DNA from: Citrobacter sp.
GTDB taxonomy: Bacteria > Pseudomonadota > Gammaproteobacteria > Enterobacterales > Enterobacteriaceae
Direction of reading: 5' to 3'
DNA: 52,298 bases
NCBI GenBank assembly: GCA_019415335.1
Contig: DXKH01000086.1
Span: 1-52,298 of the forward strand
Shown here: piece by piece, positions 9,504 through 18,483 of the stretch
Layout: every line of letters starts with the position of its first letter
How positions within the stretch are numbered: position 1 is the first letter of the stretch
Program-made: the position numbers and the translations under genes
The notes under the pieces: generated by a model
Told to the model about the DNA's origin: nothing
The model's database searches: none
The model's input: only the letters and a program-made list of their open reading frames with translations

Positions 9504-10228
9504 TGCGCCTCTCCTTTGCGGGTATCAACAGAACCGGCTTTCGCCATCTCACGTTGCAGATAGCTGTCCAGCCGCCACAGGCGCGTACCGTGGATCACGA
9601 AGGCGCACAGGGCGGTTGGGATCCCCCACAAGGCAATGTGCAGCGGTTCGGTCTGAATGCCGCCGGACTCCAGCATAAAGTTGTGCATGAAGATAATCGC
9701 GCCGAACGCCACGAAGATATCCTCACCAAAAAAGAGTCCCACGTTATCCGTCGCTGCCGACATCGCTCGCAGACGGTAGCGCACCGCGCCGGGCAAAGCC
9801 CCGTACGCTTTCTCCGCCGCCCCTTCCGCCATAGGCGCTAACAAAGGGCGCACCATTTGCGGATGACCGCCCAGGCTGGTCAACCCCAGCGCCGCGGTAG
9901 CTTCACGAACAAACAGATAAACGATCAGCAAGCGACCTGAGGTGGCGCTTTTAATCCTGGCAATCCACGCCTGGGCGCGTTCTTTCAGGCCGTGACGCTC
10001 GAGCAGGCCGATCACCGCCAGCGGGATCAGCAGGATAAACGGCAGGTTGCGGGTGTTGAGAAAACCTTCACCCAGTTTTTCGAGGATCGTGGCGATCGGC
10101 ATTTGCGCCGCCAGTCCGGTGACGATCCCGGCGACAATGACCACCAGCACCGGGTTAAAACGTAAAAGAAATCCAACCACAATGACGGCGATGCCCATCA
10201 GTGGCCAGAGCGTTATTGCATCTCCCAT
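9500..10228 (-). CDS. DUF969 membrane protein, putative pyroglutamate transporter subunit
   Basis: This 242-residue hydrophobic protein matches the DUF969 family, which normally sits beside DUF979. The frame is open to 10285, but I chose the ATG at 10228 (MGDAITLWPLMGIAV), which has AGGA upstream and starts directly with a membrane helix. A charged loop, AMAEGAAEKAYGALPG-like, lies mid-protein. It follows pxpA by 77 bases, a gap holding a small hairpin (10272-10297). With DUF979 it is a candidate two-part carrier; this is inference from operon context. Confidence 0.84.
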   Translation of the reverse strand: MGDAITLWPLMGIAVIVVGFLLRFNPVLVVIVAGIVTGLAAQMPIATILEKLGEGFLNTRNLPFILLIPLAVIGLLERHGLKERAQAWIARIKSATSGRLLIVYLFVREATAALGLTSLGGHPQMVRPLLAPMAEGAAEKAYGALPGAVRYRLRAMSAATDNVGLFFGEDIFVAFGAIIFMHNFMLESGGIQTEPLHIALWGIPTALCAFVIHGTRLWRLDSYLQREMAKAGSVDTRKGEAQ

Positions 10229-10305
10229 AATCCATTCCTGTCTGTTGTGTTTTGTTGTGGTGTTTTTATATGCGCAGCCCCTCAACGGAGGCTGCGTCAG
10301 TGTGT

Positions 10306-11040
10306 TTATGCAACAATGGCGATACCGCGAGCGTCAAACGCCGAACGTAAACGTCGGGCGAAGGCCAGCGCGTGTTCGCCATCGCCATGAATACAGACCG
10401 TTTGCGCGACGACGCTTGCCCACTCGCCGGTGAGGCTTTTTACGCGTCCACTCTCAACCATCCCCAGCGTTTGCGCCAGCGACTGTTCTTCGTCTTCAAT
10501 CAGCGCGCCCGGTTGACTACGCGGCACCAGGCTGCCGTCCGCCTGATAACCGCGATCGGCAAACACCTCCTGGCGCGTGGCAAGACCGTAACGCTCACCC
10601 GCGCGGATCAGCTCGCTTCCCGCCAGGCCGACCAGAATCAGCGCCGGATCGCAGGCGTATACCGCTTTCGCAATGGCATCCGCCAGTTGCGGATCTTTCG
10701 CCGCCTGGTTGTAGAGCATGCCGTGGGGTTTCACATGGCGCATGACGCCGCCTTCTGCCCGGGCCATTGCCGCCAGCGCACCGATTTGATACAGCGTTTG
10801 CGCGTAGACCGTTTCCGCAGGCAGCGTCATTGCCGTGCGGCCAAAGTTTTCCCGATCCGGAAAGCTCGGGTGTGCGCCAATGGCAACGCCATTTTTCAGC
10901 GCCTCGCGCACGCTGGCCAGCATGGTTTGCGCATCGCCGGCATGAAAACCGCAGGCAATGTTGGCCGATGAGACCAGCGTCAGCAGTTCTCCATCGCTGG
11001 CACAGCCTTCACCGAGGTCCGCATTTAAATCAATGTTCAT
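10306..11040 (-). CDS. pxpA: 5-oxoprolinase subunit A
   Basis: PxpA (formerly YbgL) is the LamB/YcsF-family subunit of the prokaryotic ATP-dependent 5-oxoprolinase, which hydrolyses 5-oxoproline to glutamate. The 244-residue protein opens with [12 protein letters not shown] and contains the family motifs [11 protein letters not shown] and [10 protein letters not shown]. It overlaps pxpC by 11 bases. The downstream genes for a peptidase and two membrane proteins extend this operon compared with K-12. Confidence 0.96.
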   Translation of the reverse strand: MNIDLNADLGEGCASDGELLTLVSSANIACGFHAGDAQTMLASVREALKNGVAIGAHPSFPDRENFGRTAMTLPAETVYAQTLYQIGALAAMARAEGGVMRHVKPHGMLYNQAAKDPQLADAIAKAVYACDPALILVGLAGSELIRAGERYGLATRQEVFADRGYQADGSLVPRSQPGALIEDEEQSLAQTLGMVESGRVKSLTGEWASVVAQTVCIHGDGEHALAFARRLRSAFDARGIAIVA

Positions 11041-11962
11041 CGTTGAGTCGCCATGTGAGTTGTTCCAGATAGCGCTGTTGGTCCTGCCGCGCTTTCAGCG
11101 CCTCCTCCAGCGAACACTGAACAAAGTGAATCGGTTGACCGAGCGGGATCTGCGCCAGATGGTACATATCAGCCTCGATAATGCAGGCGATGCGCGGATA
11201 GCCACCGGTCGTCTGAGCATCGTTCATTAACACAATCGGCTGGCCGTTATGCGGCACCTGCACTACGCCTGGCAGCAGACCGTGCGACACCAGTTCCCGA
11301 TCCGTCGTTCGCGTCAGCGGTTGCCCCTGCAAGCGATAGCCCATCCGGTTACTCTGTGGACTGAGATACCACGGCGATCGCCAGAACGACTCCTGCGAAA
11401 CGGCGTCAAACTCGTGGTATTCCGGCCCCGGCAGCGCCCGAATGCGGTTCCCCCATAGCAGCTGTTTTACCCCTCGAGCTTCCAGGAACGGGCGTCGGGG
11501 TTTGCCGGTTGCCAGCCGGTCGCCATCTTTGAGCAGACGTCCTTCCAGCCCGCCAATGCCCACTTTGAGATCGGTACTGCACGACCCCATCACTTCCGGC
11601 ACGTCGATACCGCCCGCGACGGCAAGATAGCTGCGCATACCGTGCTGCGGACGTTTTAGCGCCAGACGCTGACCCGCTTTCACCGGCAGACGCCAGCCCG
11701 TCCAGACGGGGTGGTTATCCAGCCACGCTTCGCATCCCGCGCCGGTCAGGGCAAACCAGCCGTCGGTTTCAAATTCCACAACCAGTTGTCCGAGGGTAAT
11801 TTCCAGCACCGGCGCATTCGCCTCATTGCCCACCAACAGGTTGGCGATTTGCATTGCCGGTTTATCCAGCGCGCCACAGTGGCTGACGCCTGACTGACGA
11901 AAACCGTGACGACCGCCGTCCTGAACCGAGGTGTACAGTCCCGCGCGAATAATATTCAGCAT
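11030..11962 (-). CDS. pxpC: 5-oxoprolinase subunit C
   Basis: PxpC (formerly YbgK) is the allophanate-hydrolase-subunit-2-like (KipA-type) component of 5-oxoprolinase. It has 310 residues, as in E. coli. Visible family segments are [15 protein letters not shown] at the N-terminus, [16 protein letters not shown] mid-protein, and [19 protein letters not shown] near the C-terminus. It overlaps pxpB by seven bases and pxpA by 11, so the three subunits are tightly coupled. Confidence 0.96.
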   Translation of the reverse strand: MLNIIRAGLYTSVQDGGRHGFRQSGVSHCGALDKPAMQIANLLVGNEANAPVLEITLGQLVVEFETDGWFALTGAGCEAWLDNHPVWTGWRLPVKAGQRLALKRPQHGMRSYLAVAGGIDVPEVMGSCSTDLKVGIGGLEGRLLKDGDRLATGKPRRPFLEARGVKQLLWGNRIRALPGPEYHEFDAVSQESFWRSPWYLSPQSNRMGYRLQGQPLTRTTDRELVSHGLLPGVVQVPHNGQPIVLMNDAQTTGGYPRIACIIEADMYHLAQIPLGQPIHFVQCSLEEALKARQDQQRYLEQLTWRLNDEH

Positions 11963-12612
11963 ACCCCCTCCTTCTGCGGGATAAAGCGCACGCTATCGCC
12001 AGGGCGCAGGAGAACCGGTTGATCTTTTTTCGGGTCGAACAGGGGCAGCGATGTATGACCAATCAACTGCCAGCCACCTGGCGTTGGCAGCGGATAAATA
12101 CCGGTTTGCGGCCCACCGATACCCACCGATCCTGCCGGAACGATCAGACGCGGTTCTGCGCGTCTTGGCGTGTGTAGTTGTTCCGGTAAGCTACCGAGAT
12201 ATGGGAATCCCGGCTGAAAACCTAAAAACCAGACCACGTACTCGACCGACGCGTGCAGTTCCACCACCTGCTTTTCGCTCAGACCGCTGTGACGGGCGAC
12301 CTCTGCCAGATCGGGACCGCCTGCACCGCCGTAGGTCACCGGAATGTCGATATAGCGCGAGTCAGGCTCCAGCGCCTCACTCTCTTCCCACCAGCGTTGC
12401 AGGCGTTCAATCGCATCCAGCGCCAGCGTTTGCGGGTCGCGCAGGATCACCGTGATATTGTTCATTCCTGGAATGGCTTCAACGACATTTGGCGTCTCGA
12501 CCAGTCGCTGGGCCAGCCGCCAGATACGTTTCTGGCTCGCCAGCGTCACCGGCGGCTCAAGCTCCAGCACCACCGCCGTTTCACCTAACAGATAACAACG
12601 CGCTCGTTGCAC
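11956..12612 (-). CDS. pxpB: 5-oxoprolinase subunit B
   Basis: PxpB (formerly YbgJ) is the allophanate-hydrolase-subunit-1-like (KipI-type) component. The family motifs [17 protein letters not shown] and [14 protein letters not shown] are clear. An ATG at 12645 is possible, but I prefer GTG at 12612. It is preceded by AGAGGA at good spacing and gives MQRARCYL, as in the 218-residue K-12 protein. A dispersed repeat separates it from ybgI. Confidence 0.93.
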   Translation of the reverse strand: MQRARCYLLGETAVVLELEPPVTLASQKRIWRLAQRLVETPNVVEAIPGMNNITVILRDPQTLALDAIERLQRWWEESEALEPDSRYIDIPVTYGGAGGPDLAEVARHSGLSEKQVVELHASVEYVVWFLGFQPGFPYLGSLPEQLHTPRRAEPRLIVPAGSVGIGGPQTGIYPLPTPGGWQLIGHTSLPLFDPKKDQPVLLRPGDSVRFIPQKEGVC

Positions 12613-12654
12613 TTGCGTTCCTCTTGTTCTAACCACCCGCTTCATCAGGCGTTA

Positions 12655-12770
12655 TTGTCGCAGCCAGTCTGGACTCGGACGGCGCGCAAAAACCGGAGCG
12701 TACAGGGAGTACGTGAGGATTTTGAGCACTGCCCAGGGCCAGAATGGCAAGTAAAATAGCCCTTATGAGG
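12655..12770 (-). repeat. Dispersed hairpin element, copy C, between ybgI and pxpB
   Basis: The plus strand reads GGAGCGTACAGGGAGTACGTGAGG at about 12696-12719 in two halves: GGAGCGTAC pairs with GTACGTGAGG around AGGGA. This repeats the GGAGC-stem-GTGA core of the two copies near sucA. It is flanked by TTTTGAGCACTGCCCAGG and TGGCAAGTAAAATAGCC, phrases that recur in intergenic regions of related genomes as I remember them. It fills most of the 162-base gap and would be transcribed within the ybgI-pxp operon. Confidence 0.55.
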
Positions 12771-12774
12771 CGGG

Positions 12775-13518
12775 TTATGCAGGGTTGGGAATATCAATAA
12801 ACGTCACATCCAAATCGGTGTTCTCCGTCAGCCATTCGCTGAGCGCACGGATCCCGCCGCGTTCAGTGGCGTGATGCCCGCCGGCGTAAAAATGCAGCCC
12901 CTGTTCACGGGCAGAGTGGATGGTTTGTTCGGAAACTTCACCAGTGATAAAGGCGTCAACACCAAACCGGGCGGCGCTGTCGATGAAGCCTTGCCCGCCG
13001 CCGGTGCACCAGGCGACGCGTTTGACGGTATCCGGCCCGGTATCACCGCACCACAGCGGCTTGCGCCCAAGACGCGCTTCAATCCACGACGCCAGTTCCA
13101 GTCCAGGGACCGGCATTGCCAGCTCCCCCCAGGGAACCAGCGGCTCGATTTCCCCCATCACGGTGATCCCCAGCAGGGCCGCCAGTTGTGCGTTGTTACC
13201 CAGCTCCGGATGCGCATCCAGCGGGAGATGCCAGCCGTAGAGGTTAATGTCATTCGCCAGCAGCGTTTTCAGGCGATTGCGCTTCATCCCGCGAATCACC
13301 GGGGACTCACCTTTCCAGAAATATCCATGATGAACGATGACCGCATCGGCCTGCAGACGCACCGCTTCATCCAGTAACGCCTGACTGGCGGTCACGCCGG
13401 TGACGATTTTCTGCACCGTTTCTTTGCCTTCAACCTGCAAACCGTTTGGCGCGTAGTCGCTGATGGCGGCGCTGTTCAGTTTCTCGTTGATCAGTTGTTC
13501 CAGTTCGGTGTTTTTCAT
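12775..13518 (-). CDS. ybgI: NIF3-family (DUF34) dinuclear metal protein
   Basis: This 247-residue protein is the YbgI ortholog, a toroidal hexamer with two metal ions per site in E. coli. The metal-binding motifs are visible: VIVHHGYFW, HLPLDAHPELGNN and AGGHHATERGG. Its physiological reaction is not settled; a GTP cyclohydrolase label for the family is doubtful. Two ATG codons lie in tandem; the second (13518) has better spacing from AAGGGA and matches the K-12 start. It heads the ybgI-pxpBCA-nei cluster. Confidence 0.93.
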   Translation of the reverse strand: MKNTELEQLINEKLNSAAISDYAPNGLQVEGKETVQKIVTGVTASQALLDEAVRLQADAVIVHHGYFWKGESPVIRGMKRNRLKTLLANDINLYGWHLPLDAHPELGNNAQLAALLGITVMGEIEPLVPWGELAMPVPGLELASWIEARLGRKPLWCGDTGPDTVKRVAWCTGGGQGFIDSAARFGVDAFITGEVSEQTIHSAREQGLHFYAGGHHATERGGIRALSEWLTENTDLDVTFIDIPNPA

Positions 13519-13630
13519 CATCGATCCCTTGTTTATTTATGCACTCCGTTAACATAGCGTCCCTGTGGCGGTTCGTCGATAGACAATTATTAGCCATATT
13601 AAGAAACCATCACCGCGCGCTTAGCCATAA

Positions 13631-13655
13631 AAAAGGGGCGTGTTTACGCCCCTCT
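13631..13655 (-). terminator. Intrinsic terminator of phr
   Basis: On the minus strand AGGGGCG-TAAACA-CGCCCCT is followed by a run of seven T residues. It lies between the phr stop (13693) and the ybgI start. K-12 carries dtpD in this gap; no such gene is present here. Confidence 0.85.
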
Positions 13656-13692
13656 TTCTGAATAGTTATGACGTCAGATCGCATAGCCACCG

Positions 13693-15111
13693 TCAGCTTT
13701 TTCGTGCGGCCTCATACGCGGCGAGCGTCTCCTGACGCGCCTGTTGGTGATCGACAATAGGCTGCGGATAGTCGAGCGTGATGCCTTCTTTCATCGCCCA
13801 TTTCCACGGTTCGTGAATCGCCTTGCCCGGTACATCGCTAAGTTCCGGGATCCACTGGCGGATAAACTCACCGTCGCGGTCGAACTTTTCACCCTGCGTC
13901 GTCGGATTAAAAATACGGAAATACGGTGCGGCGTCGGTTCCGGTAGAGGCCGCCCATTGCCAGCCACCGTTATTTGCGGCCAGATCGCCATCGATCAGTT
14001 GCGACATGAAATAGCGCTCGCCTTTACGCCAGTCAATCAGCAGATCTTTCACCAGGAAGCTCGCCGTAATCATCCGCAGGCGGTTGTGCATCCAGCCGGT
14101 GGCGTTCAGTTGCCGCATCGCCGCATCAACAATCGGGTAGCCCGTTCTCCCCTCCTGCCAGGCCTGCAAATCGGTCGCACTGTCCCGCCAGCGCACGCGA
14201 TCGGTCCAGAGAATAAAGGGGCGGTGTTTACACAAACCAGGATGGTACGTCATCAGATGGCGATAAAATTCGCGCCAGATAAGTTCGTTCAACCAGACGC
14301 TGCCTGCACCGCCGTCCAGCGCCTGCGGCTGTTCCGCCAGCAGGCGATGCAGACACTGGCGCGGCGATAAGCCCCCCGTTGCCAGACTGGCGGATAAACG
14401 ACTGGTACCCTCAATCGCCGGGAAGTCACGCCGTTCGTCGTACTCGCCCGCCCCCTGTTGGCAAAACTGACGCAGCCGGGCAATCGCGGCTCTCTCTTGT
14501 ACCGGGAAAAGAGTCTGGTCAAAATCCTGCTGCGGATAGTTAAGGCTGAGCAACGGTAATGATGACGAAACATCATGCCCCTCACGCCGCTCGGGCGCGG
14601 GAACGCACTCCGGCATCCCCTCCTTCAGCCGTTTCAACCAGGCGTTTTTAAACGGCGTGAAGACTTTATACATCTCATGATTTCCCGTCATCACCGAACC
14701 TGGCGGCAGGATCACGCTATCATCAAACCCTTCGCAAACCACATGCGGCAGCGCCCTTTCCACTGCCGCATCACGTTCACGCTCATTCACTTCATACTCG
14801 TAGTGGTAGAACAGATGGCTGACGTCCTGCTGTTCGCACACCGCTTTCACCGTTTCAATGCTGGCCGCAAAATCATTGACCTCTTCAAACAGCAGCGGAA
14901 TACCCTTTTCCACCAGCGCCTGTTGTAAGGCGTTTAGCTGAGCCTGGATAAAGGCGGCCTGGCGCGGCGACATCTCATGGGTCGCCCACTGTCCTGGCGT
15001 AGAGATAAACAACGCCACGACGCGCGCGGCGCGATGGCAGCAGGCGGCGGCAAGGGCAAGATGGTCATGCAGACGGAGATCGCGACGAAACCAGACCAGA
15101 TGGGTGGACAT
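13693..15111 (-). CDS. phr: Deoxyribodipyrimidine photolyase (CPD class I)
   Basis: Phr splits UV-induced cyclobutane pyrimidine dimers using visible light, with FAD as the catalytic cofactor and methenyltetrahydrofolate as antenna. It has 472 residues, as in E. coli. The N-terminal antenna domain starts HLVWFRRDLRLHDH. The C-terminal FAD domain contains GRTGYPIVDAAMRQLNATGWMHNR and DGDLAANNGGWQWAASTGTD, including Trp residues of the electron-transfer path. It follows the DUF523-DUF1722 gene by 21 bases and probably shares its transcript. Confidence 0.97.
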   Translation of the reverse strand: MSTHLVWFRRDLRLHDHLALAAACCHRAARVVALFISTPGQWATHEMSPRQAAFIQAQLNALQQALVEKGIPLLFEEVNDFAASIETVKAVCEQQDVSHLFYHYEYEVNERERDAAVERALPHVVCEGFDDSVILPPGSVMTGNHEMYKVFTPFKNAWLKRLKEGMPECVPAPERREGHDVSSSLPLLSLNYPQQDFDQTLFPVQERAAIARLRQFCQQGAGEYDERRDFPAIEGTSRLSASLATGGLSPRQCLHRLLAEQPQALDGGAGSVWLNELIWREFYRHLMTYHPGLCKHRPFILWTDRVRWRDSATDLQAWQEGRTGYPIVDAAMRQLNATGWMHNRLRMITASFLVKDLLIDWRKGERYFMSQLIDGDLAANNGGWQWAASTGTDAAPYFRIFNPTTQGEKFDRDGEFIRQWIPELSDVPGKAIHEPWKWAMKEGITLDYPQPIVDHQQARQETLAAYEAARKS

Positions 15112-15132
15112 AACACTCCTGAATGAAAAAAA

Positions 15133-16086
15133 TCAACTCCCGTAGCGCAGCCGCAGGGCTTCCGGCCAGGGATCAAAATAGCGTTGTCCGGCGAGATACG
15201 CATCCGGATATTCCGCCATATAGTGTTTGAGCAGCGTCACAGGCGCAAGCAGTGGTTGCGTAGCGCGTCGGTAGCCGTCAATGAGGGATGCCAACTCCTG
15301 CCGCTGACGGGCATTGAGTTGTTTGCGAAAATAGCCCTGAACATGCATCAGGACATTGGTATGGTTACGCCGGGTGGCAGGATGAGACATCAGTTTCATC
15401 AGGCGAAGACGATATTCAATGAAAAAGTCATCAAGGCTTTCCCACTCGTGCAGAGCAGCGACAAAGCGCCCCAGCTCGCGGTATTCCGGCTGTGAATGGG
15501 CCAGCAGCAACAGCTTATAGCGGCTGTGATAGTCAATCAGCGCGCCACGCGTGAGTCCTTGTTGGCGCAGTCCGTGCAATTCATGCAGGGCATAAATCCG
15601 CGCGACAAAATTTTCCCGTAATTGTGGGTCGTGCAATCGCCCGTCCTCTTCAACAGGGAGCCACGGGTAAGACGCCATCAGGACTGACGTAAAAATACCG
15701 CGACCGGCTTTGCGATTGTTTTTCCCATCGGCGTCATAAACACGTACACGTTCCATGCCACAACTGGGGGATTTCGCGCAGACAATATAGCCACAAAGGT
15801 GCTCGAAACGGCTGACACGTTCTTCACTGAACGCGGTCATCGCCTGAGTTAAATCACCCTCACGCCGATCGCTGAAACGCAATGCCATTGCCTCTTCGAT
15901 TTTGACTAAACGCAATGCAGGACGCGGCACCGGCAGGCCGATCGCCATTTCCGGACAGACGGGTTCAAAGTGTACCCACGGTGAAAGTTCTTCGACTGCA
16001 AAGGTCAGGCGTTTATGTCCACCATCAAAGCGAACCGCCTCCCCTAACAAACAGGCGCTAATGCCAACAGGGATTTTCTCGCTCAT
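15133..16086 (-). CDS. ybgA: DUF523-DUF1722 protein, probable tRNA 4-thiouridine desulfidase (RudS type; long YbgA)
   Basis: The 317-residue protein joins two domains. DUF523 (about residues 1-155) has Cys12 in GISACLLGEAVRFDGG, Cys44 in EPVCPEMAIGLP and Cys109 in AKSPSCGMERV, the pattern of the 4Fe-4S TudS-type thiouracil desulfurases. DUF1722 (about 165-317) includes LTRGALIDYHSRYKL and HTNVLMHVQGYF. K-12 YbgA is only about 169 residues and retains just DUF1722, as I recall. Two-domain homologs from Salmonella and Pseudomonas have been reported as RudS, which removes sulfur from 4-thiouridine in tRNA. I chose ATG 16086 (MSEKIPVG) over 16146. Confidence 0.85.
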   Translation of the reverse strand: MSEKIPVGISACLLGEAVRFDGGHKRLTFAVEELSPWVHFEPVCPEMAIGLPVPRPALRLVKIEEAMALRFSDRREGDLTQAMTAFSEERVSRFEHLCGYIVCAKSPSCGMERVRVYDADGKNNRKAGRGIFTSVLMASYPWLPVEEDGRLHDPQLRENFVARIYALHELHGLRQQGLTRGALIDYHSRYKLLLLAHSQPEYRELGRFVAALHEWESLDDFFIEYRLRLMKLMSHPATRRNHTNVLMHVQGYFRKQLNARQRQELASLIDGYRRATQPLLAPVTLLKHYMAEYPDAYLAGQRYFDPWPEALRLRYGS

Positions 16087-16179
16087 GATGTCTCCTATTC
16101 CATTTCTGAAATAAGTGTAGACACAGAGACATAAAAAAACCGCCACATTGCTGTTGGCGGTTTTCTGAACGCGATTGCC

Positions 16180-16386
16180 TTAGTAGAAATCGCAGGTGGC
16201 TTTTTCAGCCTGATCCATCCACACCGGTTTATCGCTGGTTTTTGACCACACGCGGTGTAAATAGCTATAAAAACGGGCGCGGTCTTTCCAGAACAACATG
16301 ACCGGCAGTGCCAGCACCCCAGCCACAACGGCGAAAGTACGGCGTAACAATACAACATGTGCTGGATATTCTTTATACAACCCCAT
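16180..16386 (-). CDS. ybfA: YbfA, small conserved membrane-associated protein
   Basis: The 68-residue protein from ATG 16386 begins MGLYKEYP and ends with the K-12 YbfA tail, [11 protein letters not shown]. One hydrophobic helix spans about residues 8-25 ([20 protein letters not shown]), followed by a basic, aromatic-rich tail. A GGGGAGA ribosome-binding site precedes this ATG; an upstream ATG at 16485 is less likely. Function is unknown. It diverges from kdpF, and a hairpin with T-run lies just after its stop (about 16138-16162). Confidence 0.85.
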   Translation of the reverse strand: MGLYKEYPAHVVLLRRTFAVVAGVLALPVMLFWKDRARFYSYLHRVWSKTSDKPVWMDQAEKATCDFY

Positions 16387-16593
16387 GATTCTCTCCCCTT
16401 TATCTGGCCGGTAATCATCACCGGTAAAGTCAAATTGGTTATCTGCTGAAAATAGTACCGCTTTGCGTGTAATTTTACTACTCATCCGACCACTTAATTT
16501 TATCTATTTAAGCTTTATTTACATTCATCACGTAATTAAGTTACTAAAAGGTTAAATTAATACTAATCATCAGTTAAATAATGGTCTTTGCCA

Positions 16594-16613
16594 TTTTTAT
16601 ACTTTTTTTACAC
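16594..16613 (+). promoter_or_regulatory. T-rich KdpE-type operator upstream of kdpF
   Basis: TTTTTATACTTTTTTTACAC resembles the T-rich site bound by phosphorylated KdpE upstream of kdpFABC in E. coli, as I recall it. It lies about 80 bases before the kdpF start, within the 308-base ybfA-kdpF gap. The rest of that gap is AT-rich and holds no gene I can support. Confidence 0.65.
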
Positions 16614-16694
16614 CGCCAACGTCGATTTTTGCGAAATCTTTGCAGCCAGATATTTACGCTTTGTTTATCACATTTATGCCACTGGAGGTGCACT

Positions 16695-16784
16695 GTGAGT
16701 GCAGGCGTGATAATCGGTATCGTGCTGATTTTCTTATTATTAGGTTACCTGGTGTATGCATTAATCAATGCGGAGGCGTTCTGA
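16695..16784 (+). CDS. kdpF: KdpF, small stabilising subunit of the K+ pump
   Basis: This 29-residue membrane peptide starts at GTG (16695) with GGAGG upstream. It reads [13 protein letters not shown] through ALINAEAF and is almost the same as K-12 KdpF. One transmembrane helix occupies most of its length. KdpF associates with and stabilises the KdpABC complex. Its TGA overlaps the kdpA ATG by one base (TGATG). Confidence 0.93.
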   Translation: MSAGVIIGIVLIFLLLGYLVYALINAEAF

Positions 16785-18463
16785 TGGCTGCGCAAGGATT
16801 TTTACTCATCGCCAGTTTTCTGCTGATTCTGTTCGTGCTTGCCAGGCCGTTAGGTGCGGGCCTGGCGCGGCTGATCGGCAATAACTCGCTACCCGGTACG
16901 GCAGGCGTTGAACGTCTGATCTGGCGCGGGTTGGGCATTTCGCCACACGAAATGAACTGGAAGCAGTACCTGCTGGCGATCCTCGCGTTGAATGTGCTGG
17001 GGCTGGTCATTCTGTTTCTGCTGTTGGTGGGGCAACACCTTCTGCCACTGAATCCACAGCAGTTGCCTGGCCTGTCATGGCATCTGGCGCTCAACACCGC
17101 GGTCAGCTTTGTTGCTAACACCAACTGGCAGTCCTACAGCGGGGAAACCACCTTAAGCTATTTCAGTCAGATGGCCGGGTTGACGGTACAAAACTTTTTA
17201 TCTGCCGCAACCGGGATCGCCGTGGTGTTCGCCCTGATCCGTGCCTTTACGCGCCAGAGCATGAGCACGCTCGGCAACGCGTGGGTCGATCTGGTACGCA
17301 TTACGCTGTGGATCTTATGCCCCATCGCGCTGGTGATAGCCCTGCTCTTTATTCAGCAAGGCAGCCTGCAAAACCTGCTGCCCTATCAACCCTTCACCTC
17401 CCTGGAAGGCGTGCAACAACTGCTGCCGATGGGGCCGGTGGCCTCGCAGGAAGCCATCAAGATGCTGGGGACCAACGGCGGCGGCTTCTTTAACGCCAAC
17501 TCTGCCCACCCGTTCGAAAATCCGACTGCGCTGACCAACATGGTGCAAATGCTGGCAATCTTTTTAATTCCAGCCGCGCTCTGTTTCGCGTTTGGCGACG
17601 CGGCAGGCGATCGCCGTCAGGGGCGGATGTTGCTGTGGGCCATGTCGCTCATCTTTATCGTCTGCGTTGCGGTGGTGATGTGGGCAGAGGTTCAGGGTAA
17701 CCCGCATCTGCTGCAGTTTGGTGCTGATTCCAGTCTCAACATGGAAGGCAAAGAGAGCCGCTTTGGCGTGCTGGTGAGCAGTCTGTTTGCGGTGGTCACG
17801 ACAGCGGCCTCGTGCGGCGCGGTGATCGCCATGCACGACTCGTTTACCGCACTGGGCGGCATGGTGCCGATGTGGCTGATGCAGATTGGCGAAGTGGTAT
17901 TCGGCGGCGTCGGTTCGGGTCTTTACGGCATGCTGCTGTTCGTGCTGCTGGCGGTGTTCATCGCCGGACTGATGATTGGCCGCACGCCAGAGTACCTGGG
18001 CAAAAAGATCGACGTTCGCGAGATGAAAATGACCGCGCTGGCGATTCTGGTCACCCCTGCGCTGGTCTTACTCGGCACCGCGCTCGCCATGATGACCGAG
18101 GCGGGGCGCAGCGCCATGCTCAACACAGGCCCGCACGGCTTTAGCGAAGTGCTGTACGCCGTCTCTTCCGCCGCCAACAACAACGGCAGCGCCTTTGCCG
18201 GTCTGAGTGCCAACACCCCGTTCTGGAACTGTCTACTGGCGTTCTGCATGTTTGTTGGTCGCTTCGGGGTCATCATCCCGGTGATGGCGATTGCCGGTTC
18301 GCTTGTCGCGAAAAAAAGTCAGCCGGCCAGTCCCGGTACGCTGACAACTCACGGCGCGCTGTTTATCGGCTTACTGATCGGCACGGTGCTGTTAGTCGGC
18401 GCCCTGACCTTTATTCCTGCACTGGCGCTTGGCCCAGTCGCTGAACACCTTTCCTTACGCTGA
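16784..18463 (+). CDS. kdpA: K+-transporting ATPase, ion-conducting subunit
   Basis: KdpA forms the potassium-selective pore of the KdpFABC pump, a member of the K+ transporter superfamily in the inner membrane. From ATG 16784 ([11 protein letters not shown]) it has 559 residues and about ten membrane helices. Four filter-like segments are visible, including [40 protein letters not shown] and [12 protein letters not shown]. An upstream in-frame ATG (16640) would overlap kdpF entirely and is rejected. Confidence 0.97.
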   Translation: MAAQGFLLIASFLLILFVLARPLGAGLARLIGNNSLPGTAGVERLIWRGLGISPHEMNWKQYLLAILALNVLGLVILFLLLVGQHLLPLNPQQLPGLSWHLALNTAVSFVANTNWQSYSGETTLSYFSQMAGLTVQNFLSAATGIAVVFALIRAFTRQSMSTLGNAWVDLVRITLWILCPIALVIALLFIQQGSLQNLLPYQPFTSLEGVQQLLPMGPVASQEAIKMLGTNGGGFFNANSAHPFENPTALTNMVQMLAIFLIPAALCFAFGDAAGDRRQGRMLLWAMSLIFIVCVAVVMWAEVQGNPHLLQFGADSSLNMEGKESRFGVLVSSLFAVVTTAASCGAVIAMHDSFTALGGMVPMWLMQIGEVVFGGVGSGLYGMLLFVLLAVFIAGLMIGRTPEYLGKKIDVREMKMTALAILVTPALVLLGTALAMMTEAGRSAMLNTGPHGFSEVLYAVSSAANNNGSAFAGLSANTPFWNCLLAFCMFVGRFGVIIPVMAIAGSLVAKKSQPASPGTLTTHGALFIGLLIGTVLLVGALTFIPALALGPVAEHLSLR

Positions 18464-18483
18464 GCGATGCGGAGCACAATGTT

